Notes under the pieces: model-generated
Told to the model about the DNA's origin: nothing
The model's database searches: none
What the model saw: only the letters and a program-made list of their open reading frames with translations
From: Actinacidiphila epipremni
Lineage (GTDB): Bacteria; Actinomycetota; Actinomycetes; Streptomycetales; Streptomycetaceae
Reading direction: 5' to 3'
Length of the DNA stretch: 64,000 bases
Assembly: GCF_012034175.1 (NCBI RefSeq)
Contig: NZ_JAATEJ010000003.1
Location: 1-64,000, forward strand
Made by a program: the position numbers and the translations under genes
Part shown: in pieces, positions 57,434 to 64,000 of the stretch
Numbering within the stretch: position 1 is the first letter of the stretch
How the letters are laid out: every line of letters starts with the position of its first letter

Positions 57434-58339
57434 ATGGAACTGCGCCAGTTGCGCACCTTCGAAGCCGTCGTCCGCGGAGGCAGCGTCACGGATGCCGCGA
57501 ACGTCCTCGGGATGGCGCCGTCGTCCGTGTCGCAGGCGGTGCGGACGTTGGAGCGGGACCTTGGGGTGCGGCTGTTCGAGCGGGATCCGCGGGGGATGCG
57601 GGCGACCGCGGCGGGCAGGGAGCTGCTGGTGTGGGCGCGGCGGCTGCTCGGGGAGGTGGAGGAGGCCCGGCGGGAGGTGCGGGCGGTGGACGCGGCGGCG
57701 CGTGAGCTCATGACCGTGCGGCTCGGGGCGCTGGAGTCGATCGCGGCGGAGTTGGTGCCGCCGATCCTGGCCCGGCTCGCCGAGCGCAGGCCGGGGCTGC
57801 GGGTGGAGGTGCGGGCGGTCGCCTCGCGGGACGCGCTGCTGGCCGCGGTGCGCGGCGGTGAGCTGGACGCGGCGCTGCTGCTCGACACCGGGGACGCCCT
57901 CGGCGACCTCGGCTTCGCGGTGCCGCCGGGCGCCCCGCTGGACTTCCTCGACCTCGATCCGGTGCCGCTGCGGCTGGTGGCCGCGCCGGGCCATCCGCGG
58001 GCCGCAGCGCGCGATCTGCGGCCCCGCGACCTGGACGGCGAGCGGCTGCTGGTCAACGCGGCGTCCAGCTGCTCCTTCGCGCTCGCCGCCGCGCGGCTGT
58101 TCGGCCCCGCGGTCGAGCGCGTCCAGGCCGGCAGCGTCGCCGTGATGCGCGCCTGGGCCCGGCAGGGCGTCGGCCTGGCCCTCCTCCCGGCGTTCGCCGT
58201 CACCGCCGACCTCGACGCCGGCACCCTGGTCGGCCTCGACCTCACGCAGGCCCCGACGCTCCACCTGCGCCTCACCTGGCCCCCGTCGGCCGCCGCCCAC
58301 CCCGCCACGCGCGCCCTGCTCTACGCCACCTCGGCCTGA
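57434..58339 (+). CDS. LysR-family transcriptional regulator
   Basis: This 301-residue protein has the N-terminal winged helix MELRQLRTFEAVVRGGSVTDAANVLGMAPSSVSQAVRTLERDLGVRLFERDPRG. The periplasmic-binding-like effector domain follows, with VRLGALESIAAELVPPILARLAERRPGLRVEV and GVGLALLPAFAV. It probably controls the divergent exporter gene and itself in response to the exported compound. Confidence 0.94.
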   Translation: MELRQLRTFEAVVRGGSVTDAANVLGMAPSSVSQAVRTLERDLGVRLFERDPRGMRATAAGRELLVWARRLLGEVEEARREVRAVDAAARELMTVRLGALESIAAELVPPILARLAERRPGLRVEVRAVASRDALLAAVRGGELDAALLLDTGDALGDLGFAVPPGAPLDFLDLDPVPLRLVAAPGHPRAAARDLRPRDLDGERLLVNAASSCSFALAAARLFGPAVERVQAGSVAVMRAWARQGVGLALLPAFAVTADLDAGTLVGLDLTQAPTLHLRLTWPPSAAAHPATRALLYATSA

Positions 58340-58412
58340 GATCCGGGGCACGGCCGCCGGGTCCATGTCAGGTGAGCCCCGGGAGGGTGCTGCGCCTCAA
58401 GAGGCGGGACCG

Positions 58413-58425
58413 GTAGGCTTTCCGT
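58413..58425 (+). promoter_or_regulatory. Possible minus-10 of a leaderless transcript
   Basis: TAGGCT at 58413-58418 matches the streptomycete vegetative minus-10 and ends only 8 bases before GTG 58426. No Shine-Dalgarno sequence is present before that GTG. The layout fits a leaderless mRNA starting at or next to the start codon. A minus-35 element is not obvious. Confidence 0.4.
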
Positions 58426-58722
58426 GTGATCTTCAAGCGCATCGGAAGCACTCGGCCGTACCCGGACCACGGCCGGGTGAGTACGCGTGAGTGGGCCGAC
58501 GTGGCCCCCCGACCTGTGCGGCTGGACCAGTTGGTGACCACCAAGGGCCAGCTCGACCTGGAGACGCTGCTCGCCGAGGACTCCACCTTCTATGGCGACC
58601 TGTTCGCGCATGTCGTCAAATGGCAGGGTGACCTCTACCTCGAAGACGGCCTGCACCGAGCCGTCCGCGCCGCCCTCCAGCAGCGTCAAGTGCTGCACGC
58701 CCGGGTCCTGGAGATGGACTGA
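58426..58722 (+). CDS. Small conserved protein with ParB-like motif
   Basis: This 98-residue protein starts with GTG and has no ribosome binding site. The second half (LAEDSTFYGDLFAHVVKWQGDLYLEDGLHRAVRAALQQRQVLHARVLEM) contains DGLHRAVRA. It resembles the GxHR element of ParB/sulfiredoxin-fold nucleases and kinases, which bind a nucleotide there. I infer a ParB-like fold; activity is unknown. It lies 21 bases before the LytR_C gene, and both face the same way. Confidence 0.7.
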   Translation: MIFKRIGSTRPYPDHGRVSTREWADVAPRPVRLDQLVTTKGQLDLETLLAEDSTFYGDLFAHVVKWQGDLYLEDGLHRAVRAALQQRQVLHARVLEMD

Positions 58723-58743
58723 CAATCCGCTTACGCTGCGCTC

Positions 58744-59424
58744 ATGAGCATGCTGACGCCCTCTGGGATGGGCGGTAAGTACCGAGTCACCGGGGACCAG
58801 TATCCGCGGATGCGACGGCCGAAGAAGCGCGGCCGGATCGTGGCCGCCGTGATCGCCTCGGTCGTCGTGCTGGGCCTCTTCGGCTACGGCGCGCTCCAGC
58901 TCTTCGATGTCTTCAAGGGCGACGACGGGGACACCAAGGCGAACGCCGCCCCGCAGAACCGCCCGTGCACGCCCACCACCACCGCGCCCGCGCTCAAGCC
59001 GATGGCGCTGCCGCAGCCCGCCGGTGTGACGGTGAACGTCTACAACGCCACCACCCGCGGCGGCCTGGCCAAGACCACGGCGGACGCCTTCGCCAGCCGC
59101 GGCTTCAAGGTGAAGGCGTTCGGCAACGCCTCGCCGCCGTACGACAAGAAGGTCACGCAGTCGGCGCTGATCGTGGCGGGACCGGCCGCCGAGGCCGCCG
59201 CCCGCGAGGCGGGTACGCAAGTTGCCGGGTCGATGGTGAAGATCGATCCGACCCGCAAGGACAAGAACGTCGATGTGATGATCGGCAACGCGTTCACGGC
59301 GCTCGCCTCCCCGGCGGACGCGGCCAAGGCCCGTGTCGTCGCGGCGAACCCCCCGCCGCCGAAGGCGGTGTGCGCGACCGGCGCCCCGGCCACCACGCCC
59401 GCGAAGGCTCCGGCGAAGCCCTGA
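58744..59424 (+). CDS. LytR C-terminal domain membrane protein
   Basis: This 226-residue protein has a basic cytosolic N-terminus (RMRRPKKRGRIVAA), one span (VIASVVVLGLFGYGALQLF), and an external LytR_C domain with VTVNVYNATTRGGLAKTTADAFASRGFKVKAFGNA and MIGNAFTALASP. The end is Pro/Ala-rich. The domain occurs alone or in LCP cell-wall ligases. It probably binds cell-wall glycans or LCP proteins. It ends just before a strong hairpin shared with upp. Confidence 0.88.
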   Translation: MSMLTPSGMGGKYRVTGDQYPRMRRPKKRGRIVAAVIASVVVLGLFGYGALQLFDVFKGDDGDTKANAAPQNRPCTPTTTAPALKPMALPQPAGVTVNVYNATTRGGLAKTTADAFASRGFKVKAFGNASPPYDKKVTQSALIVAGPAAEAAAREAGTQVAGSMVKIDPTRKDKNVDVMIGNAFTALASPADAAKARVVAANPPPPKAVCATGAPATTPAKAPAKP

Positions 59425-59449
59425 GCCGCGGGAGAGAGCACCGGCCTGC

Positions 59450-59485
59450 GGGGCGGGCCCGGCCGAGACCGGCCGGGCCCGCCCC
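59450..59485. terminator. Perfect 16-bp GC hairpin, bidirectional
   Basis: GGGGCGGGCCCGGCCG (59450-59465) and CGGCCGGGCCCGCCCC (59470-59485) pair without mismatch around the loop AGAC. It lies between the convergent LytR_C gene and upp and has no T-run. Confidence 0.9.
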
Positions 59486-59498
59486 CACGATCCAGCCG

Positions 59499-60134
59499 CT
59501 AGCTCACGGCCCCGTACAGCCGGTCGCCCGCGTCGCCGAGGCCGGGGACGATGAAGCCCTGGTCGTTGAGGTGGTCGTCGACCGCGGCGGTCACGACGGT
59601 GACGGGCTTGCCGGCGAGCTTGCGCTCCATCGTCTCGACGCCCTCCGGCGCGGCCAGCAGGCACAGCGCGGTGACGTCGTCGGCGCCCATGTCGATGAGC
59701 AGGTCGATCGCGGCGACCAGGGTGCCGCCGGTGGCCAGCATGGGGTCGACGACGTAGACCTGGCGGCCGGACAGGTCCTCCGGCATCCGGGTGGCGTACG
59801 TCGTCGCCTCCAGGGTGTGCTCGTCGCGGACCATGCCGAGGAAGCCGACCTCGGCGGTGGGCAGCAGGCGCATCATGCCGTCGAGCATGCCGAGGCCGGC
59901 GCGCAGGATCGGCACGACCATGGGCCGCGGGTAGGACAGCCGCACCCCGGTGGTGGGCGCGACGGGCGTGCGGATGTCGACCTGCTCGGTCCTGACGTCG
60001 CGCGTGGCCTCGTAGGCGAGCAGGGTGACCAGCTCGTCCGCCAGCCGGCGGAAGGTCGGGGAGTCGGTGCGCTCGTCGCGCAGCGTGGTGAGCTTGTGCG
60101 CGACCAGCGGGTGGTCGACGACGTGGAGACGCAT
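59499..60134 (-). CDS. upp: Uracil phosphoribosyltransferase
   Basis: This enzyme joins uracil and PRPP to make UMP in pyrimidine salvage (211 aa, the usual size). It shows [31 protein letters not shown] at the N-terminus, [13 protein letters not shown], the PRPP loop [11 protein letters not shown] and the C-terminal [13 protein letters not shown] uracil-binding signature. The ATG at 60134 gives a family-typical start. It is divergent from the small basic protein gene. Confidence 0.97.
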   Translation of the reverse strand: MRLHVVDHPLVAHKLTTLRDERTDSPTFRRLADELVTLLAYEATRDVRTEQVDIRTPVAPTTGVRLSYPRPMVVPILRAGLGMLDGMMRLLPTAEVGFLGMVRDEHTLEATTYATRMPEDLSGRQVYVVDPMLATGGTLVAAIDLLIDMGADDVTALCLLAAPEGVETMERKLAGKPVTVVTAAVDDHLNDQGFIVPGLGDAGDRLYGAVS

Positions 60135-60302
60135 ACCGATGACTGTAACGGCCCCTCCGGGTGCCGCTGCCAGCCCCGCCTCACCCTCGGCTCCTGCGCC
60201 GCCGGTGGGGTAAACCGCCCGTAAGAGGGAAAGTGGGTCTGTACGCCCGGCCGTGTCAGCCGGGTGCACACGACCGGGCACCTCCCAGGGACGGTGACGC
60301 CC

Positions 60303-60476
60303 ATGGCGGACCACGACGACAGCGCCGGCCAGCAGGACTCGGAGCGCCGCAGGCGCCGCGCGACCTTCCTGCGCGAGCTCAACGAGGCCCGCGAGCTGCG
60401 CGAGCGCGTGCAGCCGCGCCGGGCCCGCGCGGCACGCATGCGCCGGCAGATGCGGATGCGCACCTTCCGGTGGTGA
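60303..60476 (+). CDS. Small highly basic protein
   Basis: This 57-residue protein has a short acidic N-terminus, then a long Arg-rich helix ([43 protein letters not shown]). Nearly half of the last 40 residues are Arg or Met/Arg pairs, which suggests nucleic acid or ribosome binding. I do not recognise a named family. It sits between upp and the tadA pair. It is supported by the ATG at 60303 and the strongly biased composition, but there is little more to say. Confidence 0.6.
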   Translation: MADHDDSAGQQDSERRRRRATFLRELNEARELRERVQPRRARAARMRRQMRMRTFRW

Positions 60477-60743
60477 AAATCACCTGGCCCGGGACGGGCG
60501 CCACATGAGCGCTGCGTGACCGTTTCATGGCGGGCGGGTGACCGAAGGACCCCCGCAATGGCGGTACGGGGGCGCGTAATCCCACGAAAGTGACGAAGAC
60601 CTGGCACGTCGCAGTGCCGAAGACCCTTCGCAACGCCCCGGTTTCTGCCACGATGCCGATGGGTGGGGCCGACCGGAGCCGGTGGAAGCCGACGCCAGGC
60701 CCTCACCCGGTCCGGACGGCCTGAGACCTGTGGGAGAGTCACG

Positions 60744-61283
60744 GTGTACTTCGCCGCACTGCTCGCGCGCACCGAGGACGGTTGGCAAGCGAGCGAACCC
60801 GATCTCGACAATGTGGAAACCCTCGCCGATCTGAGTGAACTGGCCCGTGCGGCCGGCGACGAGGACGAAACGGTTCTGGTCTTCATCGAGCAGGAGGACG
60901 CCTGGTTCGGCGTCGTCCGTGTCGACGGTGAGGACGACCCCAGGATCTACGTGTCCGACGCGGCAGCCGCCGCCCGCAGCTCGTACGGGGAGATCCTGCT
61001 CACCGACGAGGTACTGGGGCGCGACCCGCAGGACCTCGACGACCTGGTCGACCTCGACGGCACCGAGGACGGCGACACGGAGGACGACGAGGGGGCCGTC
61101 GCCGGCCTCTCGGAGGACCACGTGCCCGTCGGCCCGCTCGGCGAGACCGATCTGCTCGCCGACCTGGGGATGAGCACCAAGGAGCTGCTGGCCCTCAGCG
61201 GCGACGGGGCGCTCACCGGTGAGGCGCTCGGCGAGATCGCCGAGGCCCTGGGTTGTGCCGACGTGCTGGAGGCGGTCCGCTGA
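60744..61283 (+). CDS. tRNA adenosine deaminase-associated protein
   Basis: This 179-residue acidic protein starts with GTG preceded by GGGAG. The core has VYFAALLARTEDGWQASEPDLDNVETLADLSELARAAG, VFIEQEDAWFGVVRVDGEDDPRIYVSDAAAAARSSYGEILL, an Asp-rich linker, and a C-terminal GETDLLADLGMSTKELLALSGDGALTGEALGEIAEALG. I recognise it as the protein that regularly precedes tadA in actinobacteria. Its role is unknown, perhaps a regulator or partner of TadA. The tadA frame begins within its last codons. Confidence 0.88.
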   Translation: MYFAALLARTEDGWQASEPDLDNVETLADLSELARAAGDEDETVLVFIEQEDAWFGVVRVDGEDDPRIYVSDAAAAARSSYGEILLTDEVLGRDPQDLDDLVDLDGTEDGDTEDDEGAVAGLSEDHVPVGPLGETDLLADLGMSTKELLALSGDGALTGEALGEIAEALGCADVLEAVR

Positions 61284-61813
61284 CACCTCACCCACCGGCA
61301 TCGCCACCTCCGCCAGGGGACGCGGGCGACCCGCCCGACCCGGTCCGCGACCCGTGGGCGACCGCCATGCGGCTGGCCCTGGCGGAGGCGGAACTGGCTC
61401 CGCTCACCGGCGACGTCCCGGTGGGCGCGGTCGTGCTGTCCCCGGACGGCAGGACCGTGCTCGCCCGTGCCCGCAACGAGCGCGAGGCCACCGGCGACCC
61501 GACCGCCCACGCCGAGGTCCTCGCCCTGCGCCGGGCGGCCGAGGCGGTCGGCGAATGGCGGCTGACCGGCTGCACACTGGTCGTCACCCTCGAACCCTGC
61601 GCCATGTGCGCGGGCGCCCTCGTCCAGTCCCGCGTCGACCGCGTCGTCTACGGCGCCGTCGACCGCAAGGCGGGCGCCGCCGGCTCCCTGTGGGACCTGC
61701 TGCGCGACCGCCGCCTCAACCACCGCCCCGAGGTCGTCCCCGGCGTCCTCGCCACCCCGGCCGCCGGCCTCCTCACCGCCTTCTTCCGCACCACCCGCCC
61801 GCTGGACCGCTAA
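61253..61813 (+). CDS. tadA: tRNA(adenine-34) deaminase TadA
   Basis: TadA turns A34 of tRNA-Arg(ACG) into inosine. The zinc deaminase motifs are intact: HAEVLALRRAAE (His ligand plus catalytic Glu) and PCAMCAGALVQSRV (two Cys). GDVPVGAVVL and GSLWDLLRDRRLNHRPEVV also match. The start is uncertain. TTG 61253 gives 186 residues with a Pro-rich extension and overlaps the previous gene by 31 bases. ATG 61367 gives 148 residues that begin at MRLALAEAE, aligned near the start of the E. coli core. The family usually has a few residues before that point. Confidence 0.9.
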   Translation: MCRRAGGGPLTPHPPASPPPPGDAGDPPDPVRDPWATAMRLALAEAELAPLTGDVPVGAVVLSPDGRTVLARARNEREATGDPTAHAEVLALRRAAEAVGEWRLTGCTLVVTLEPCAMCAGALVQSRVDRVVYGAVDRKAGAAGSLWDLLRDRRLNHRPEVVPGVLATPAAGLLTAFFRTTRPLDR

Positions 61814-61854
61814 GGATTACCGACCACGTCCCGGCGTGGGCTAAGCTCTCTCCC

Positions 61855-61944
61855 GGTAGCGTGTCCGAGCGGCCTAAGGAGCACGCCTCGAAAGCGTGTG
61901 AGGGGGCAACTCCTCCGTGGGTTCAAATCCCACCGCTACCGCCA
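61855..61944 (+). tRNA. tRNA-Ser (anticodon CGA)
   Basis: Acceptor arms GGTAGCG (61855-61861) and CGCTACC (61934-61940) pair. The anticodon arm CGCCTCGAAAGCG gives CGA, reading UCG. There is a long serine-type variable arm and a TTCAAAT T-loop. Discriminator G and CCA (61941-61944) are encoded, unlike in the tRNA-Ser at 383-467. It lies 40 bases after tadA and is followed by a terminator. Confidence 0.95.
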
Positions 61945-61969
61945 GATGCACACCGGATGCACACGAACA

Positions 61970-62001
61970 CCCCATCTGCCCAGGCGAGCAGGTGGGGTTT
62001 T
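61970..62001 (+). terminator. Rho-independent terminator after tRNA-Ser
   Basis: CCCCATCTGC (61970-61979) pairs with GCAGGTGGGG (61988-61997) with one G-T pair and an 8-base loop, and TTTT follows. It is one of the few terminators in the window with a clear U-tract. Confidence 0.85.
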
Positions 62002-62146
62002 GTGTTGCCCGCACGGGGCTCCGCGCTGCCCGCACCCACTGGCGTTCGTCGTATGAAAGGCTTGGCGGGACGTCGGATTGGCGTATCTGGTGGATAGACT
62101 CAGGCGATTGCACGTGCCGGGCCGCGACTGGGGGTGGGCAAGGAGC

Positions 62147-62311
62147 ATGGCGCAGGCGAGGAAGATCGCCACGTACGTGCTGGTGATCTTCGTGCTGTAC
62201 ACGATCATCAACCAGCCCGCGCGGGCCGCCGACCTGGTGCAAGTAGGCTTCGTGGGGATATCGAACGCGGCCAAGAGCATCGGGCAGTTCATGCACGACC
62301 TGGCCAACTGA
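62147..62311 (+). CDS. Small single-span membrane protein
   Basis: This 54-residue protein has one strong hydrophobic segment (IATYVLVIFVLYTIINQPARAADLVQVGF). A short helical tail follows with ISNAAKSIGQFMHDLAN. The ATG at 62147 is preceded at very short spacing by AAGGAG. An in-frame GTG 62114 or TTG 62078 would give longer forms with a basic N-terminus. I believe it is conserved near this tRNA in streptomycetes, but its function is unknown. The Dabb gene follows 19 bases later. Confidence 0.65.
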   Translation: MAQARKIATYVLVIFVLYTIINQPARAADLVQVGFVGISNAAKSIGQFMHDLAN

Positions 62312-62330
62312 CGAAGGCCGAGGGGGCCGC

Positions 62331-62624
62331 ATGATCCGGCATCTGGTGCTGTTCAAGCTCAACGACGGCGTCGCGCGCGACGAGCCGCGGGTCGTCGCGG
62401 GCGCGAAGGGGTTCGCCGAGCTCGGGGCGCTCGTGCCCGAGGTGGTGTCCTGGGAGTGCGGCTGGAACGTGACGGACCGGCCCGTGGCGTACGACTTCGC
62501 GATCAACTCCTCGGTCGCGGACACCGCCGCGCTGCAGCGCTACCTCGAACACCCGGCGCACCAGGCGGCCGTCGCCCCCTGGGCGGAGTTCGCCACCTGG
62601 GTGATTGCGGACTACGAGATCTGA
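62331..62624 (+). CDS. Dabb (stress-responsive A/B barrel) protein
   Basis: This 97-residue ferredoxin-like fold protein forms dimers. It begins MIRHLVLFKLNDGV and has VVSWECGWNVTDRPVAYDFAINSSVADTAALQRYLEHPAHQAAV, the standard Dabb pattern with HPAH. Family members range from plant stress proteins to polyketide cyclases, and the role here is unknown. It ends before a strong hairpin. Confidence 0.92.
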   Translation: MIRHLVLFKLNDGVARDEPRVVAGAKGFAELGALVPEVVSWECGWNVTDRPVAYDFAINSSVADTAALQRYLEHPAHQAAVAPWAEFATWVIADYEI

Positions 62625-62669
62625 GCCGGCCGCACGCCCCCGCGCGGGGTGTGCGACGGGTCGCACCGA

Positions 62670-62697
62670 GCCCCCTGCCGCCGCGGCAGGGGGCTTT
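62670..62697 (+). terminator. Rho-independent terminator after the Dabb gene
   Basis: GCCCCCTGCCG (62670-62680) and CGGCAGGGGGC (62684-62694) form a perfect 11-bp stem with a three-base loop, followed by TTT. Confidence 0.9.
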
Positions 62698-62818
62698 GCC
62701 GTGCCCGGGTGTGCGCCGGTTGTACAACACGGCAATATGCGGTGCTTGCGCCCCCACACCGGAATTGTGATGCTATGACCGCTTTTGCCGGAAGAGTCGA
62801 ACCGAAGAGGGGTGTGAC

Positions 62819-63664
62819 GTGCCGGTGCCGGCCCGTACGGCGTCAACGGCGTCAACGCCGCCGTCCACGTATCCCCGCGGCAGGACGCGTACCCCGAGCA
62901 CCAACGCGGCGGACGCCCGGGCACTCACCCAGGTGCTGTTCGAACAGATCCGCACACTCGAACCCGGCACACCCGAGCACGCCCGGGTGCGGGCCGCGCT
63001 CATCGAGGTCAACCTGCCGCTCGTGCGGTACGCCGCCGCGCGCTTCCGCAGCCGCAACGAGCCGATGGAGGACGTCGTCCAGGTCGGCACGATCGGGCTG
63101 ATCAACGCGATCGACCGGTTCGACCCGGACCGCGGGGTGCAGTTCCCGACCTTCGCGATGCCCACCGTGGTGGGCGAGATCAAACGTTACTTCCGGGACA
63201 ACGTCAGGACCGTGCACGTCCCGCGCCGGCTGCACGAGCTGTGGGTGCAGGTGAGCGGCGCGATCGAGGACCTGACCGTGCTGCACGGCCGCTCGCCCAC
63301 GACCGCCGAGATCGCCGCCCGGCTGGGGCTGTCGGAGGAGGAGGTGCTGGCGTGCCTGGAGGCCGGCCGGGCCTACCACGCGACATCCCTGGAGGCCGCC
63401 CAGGAGGGCGACGGGGCCCCCGGGCTGCTGGACCGGCTCGGCTACGAGGACCCGGCCCTGTCGGGCGTCGAGCACCGTGATCTGGTCCGGCATCTGCTGG
63501 TCCAACTCCCCGAGCGCGAGCGGCGGATCCTGCTGCTGCGCTACTTCGGCAATCTGACGCAGTCGCAGATCAGCGCTGAGCTGGGCGTTTCCCAGATGCA
63601 CGTGTCCCGGCTGCTGTCCCGGAGCTTCGCCCGGCTGAGGTCCGCAAACCAGCTCGAAGCGTAA
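62819..63664 (+). CDS. sigF: SigB/SigF/SigG-family RNA polymerase sigma factor (SigF-like)
   Basis: This 281-residue sigma-70 factor (GTG start, GAGGGG upstream) has region 2 ([65 protein letters not shown]). Region 3 is [26 protein letters not shown], and region 4 ends with [37 protein letters not shown]. This is the stress/sporulation SigB-SigF family, usually held by an anti-sigma factor. The neighbourhood (upp, tadA, Dabb, then two tandem sigma genes) matches the sigF-sigN region of S. coelicolor. sigF there acts late in spore maturation. The symbol rests on that position. Confidence 0.88.
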   Translation: MPVPARTASTASTPPSTYPRGRTRTPSTNAADARALTQVLFEQIRTLEPGTPEHARVRAALIEVNLPLVRYAAARFRSRNEPMEDVVQVGTIGLINAIDRFDPDRGVQFPTFAMPTVVGEIKRYFRDNVRTVHVPRRLHELWVQVSGAIEDLTVLHGRSPTTAEIAARLGLSEEEVLACLEAGRAYHATSLEAAQEGDGAPGLLDRLGYEDPALSGVEHRDLVRHLLVQLPERERRILLLRYFGNLTQSQISAELGVSQMHVSRLLSRSFARLRSANQLEA

Positions 63665-63750
63665 CCGAAACGGATTAAGTCACCTGCGCAGATATGTCGA
63701 CTTGGCGCTACAGCGTGTTGCCGACATGTGACATTCTGCGGATACCGCGT

Positions 63751-63817
63751 TTGTCGCGAGCGCGCCTCCGGTATTCCAGTGGAGGAACGACCGAAGGAAC
63801 GACGTCGCTCGCGACAA
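63751..63817 (+). promoter_or_regulatory. Long stem-loop in the leader of the last sigma gene
   Basis: TTGTCGCGAGCG (63751-63762) and CGCTCGCGACAA (63806-63817) are perfect 12-bp arms around 43 bases. Inside them CCTCC (63765-63769) and GGAGG (63781-63785) can pair as a second stem. The structure ends 27 bases before the ATG at 63845. It could be a leader RNA element, a protein-binding palindrome or a terminator. Confidence 0.6.
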
Positions 63818-63844
63818 CCCGTCCGCGACCTCAGAGGGGGTGGC

Positions 63845-64000
63845 ATGTCCGTACAGGTGGGCAGTCCCAAGGTGCTTACCGACGACGCACCGCACGATGC
63901 TCTTCACGGCGAGGCCATCGACACCCGCACGCTGTCCCGCACGCTCTTCCTGCGCCTTGCGGAAGTGCCGCCCGACAGCCCCGAACGCACCTACGTACGC
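63845..64000 (+). CDS. SigB/SigF-family sigma factor, 5' part only
   Basis: The first 52 residues are present and the frame continues past the window. They are MSVQVGSPKVLTDDAPHDAL followed by HGEAIDTRTLSRTLFLRLAEVPPDSPERTYVR, which fits the N-terminus and the start of region 2 of SigF/SigN-type factors. GAGGGGG lies before the ATG. By position after the SigF-like gene it would match sigN of S. coelicolor, but the conserved regions are outside the window. Confidence 0.75.
   Translation, partial: MSVQVGSPKVLTDDAPHDALHGEAIDTRTLSRTLFLRLAEVPPDSPERTYVR

Noticed and set aside
61855..62100. Integration site of a mobile element at tRNA-Ser(CGA)
   Set aside because: No duplicated tRNA 3' end, integrase or atypical genes follow. 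The downstream genes look like conserved streptomycete core genes.

Overview
The window is very GC-rich chromosomal DNA (roughly three quarters G+C by eye) with the gene content of a mycelial, sporulating actinobacterium, almost certainly Streptomyces or a close relative. The evidence is the rodlins, chaplins and a sortase-signal chaplin, the melC1-melC2 tyrosinase operon, a SigF/SigN-type sigma factor pair next to tadA and upp, many GTG starts, and many ATGA/GTGA start-stop overlaps.

Layout. 0-7 kb is housekeeping: tRNA-Ser(GGA), SRP RNA, dnaX, a YbaB-type nucleoid protein, recR, a DUF5063 gene, and aspartokinase with an in-frame internal start for its beta subunit. 7-15 kb holds a SigE-type sigma factor with a translationally coupled membrane protein, a SURF1 protein, an S9 peptidase, a universal stress protein, and a TetR-GNAT unit. 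That unit is divergent from an NAD-dependent dehydrogenase, and two palindromic operators sit across the shared promoter region. 15-25 kb holds a secreted protein, a winged-helix regulator, a subtilisin-like protease, an ABC exporter with a two-component system (ATPase, permease, kinase, regulator), and DUF2252 and SHOCT-type proteins. 25-31 kb holds a large assimilatory nitrate reductase fused to a CysJ-like flavoreductase, then two adjacent DJ-1/GlxA-type genes.

31-49 kb is a cell-surface region. Two rodlins, two chaplins (one with a LAETG sorting signal) and an unrecognised secreted GGLP-repeat protein lie on the minus strand. Divergent from them is an exopolysaccharide cluster: two glycosyltransferases, a polyprenyl-phosphate sugar transferase, a Wzy/ligase-like protein, a MurJ/Wzx-like flippase, a polysaccharide deacetylase, a Wzz-like protein, a CelD/BcsL acyltransferase and a convergent secreted GH26-type hydrolase. 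The cluster is split by a ~1 kb array of palindromic repeats with a 273-bp higher-order period. The tyrosinase operon and another chaplin follow. I infer that this block builds the outer layer of aerial hyphae or spores.

49-64 kb mixes a fluoride channel, a beta-propeller lipoprotein, a Cys-rich unknown, a DUF1992 protein, a PAS-GAF-SpoIIE phosphatase, proline iminopeptidase, an MFS exporter divergent from a LysR regulator, a LytR_C membrane protein, upp, the tadA pair, tRNA-Ser(CGA), small conserved genes, a SigF-like sigma factor, and the start of a second sigma factor that runs off the end.

Best candidates for new biology are the polysaccharide/chaplin/rodlin block with its GGLP protein and repeat array, the TATGAC-N4-GTCATA operator pair, the over-represented word ATTGCCGAGC, and the structured leader before the last sigma gene.
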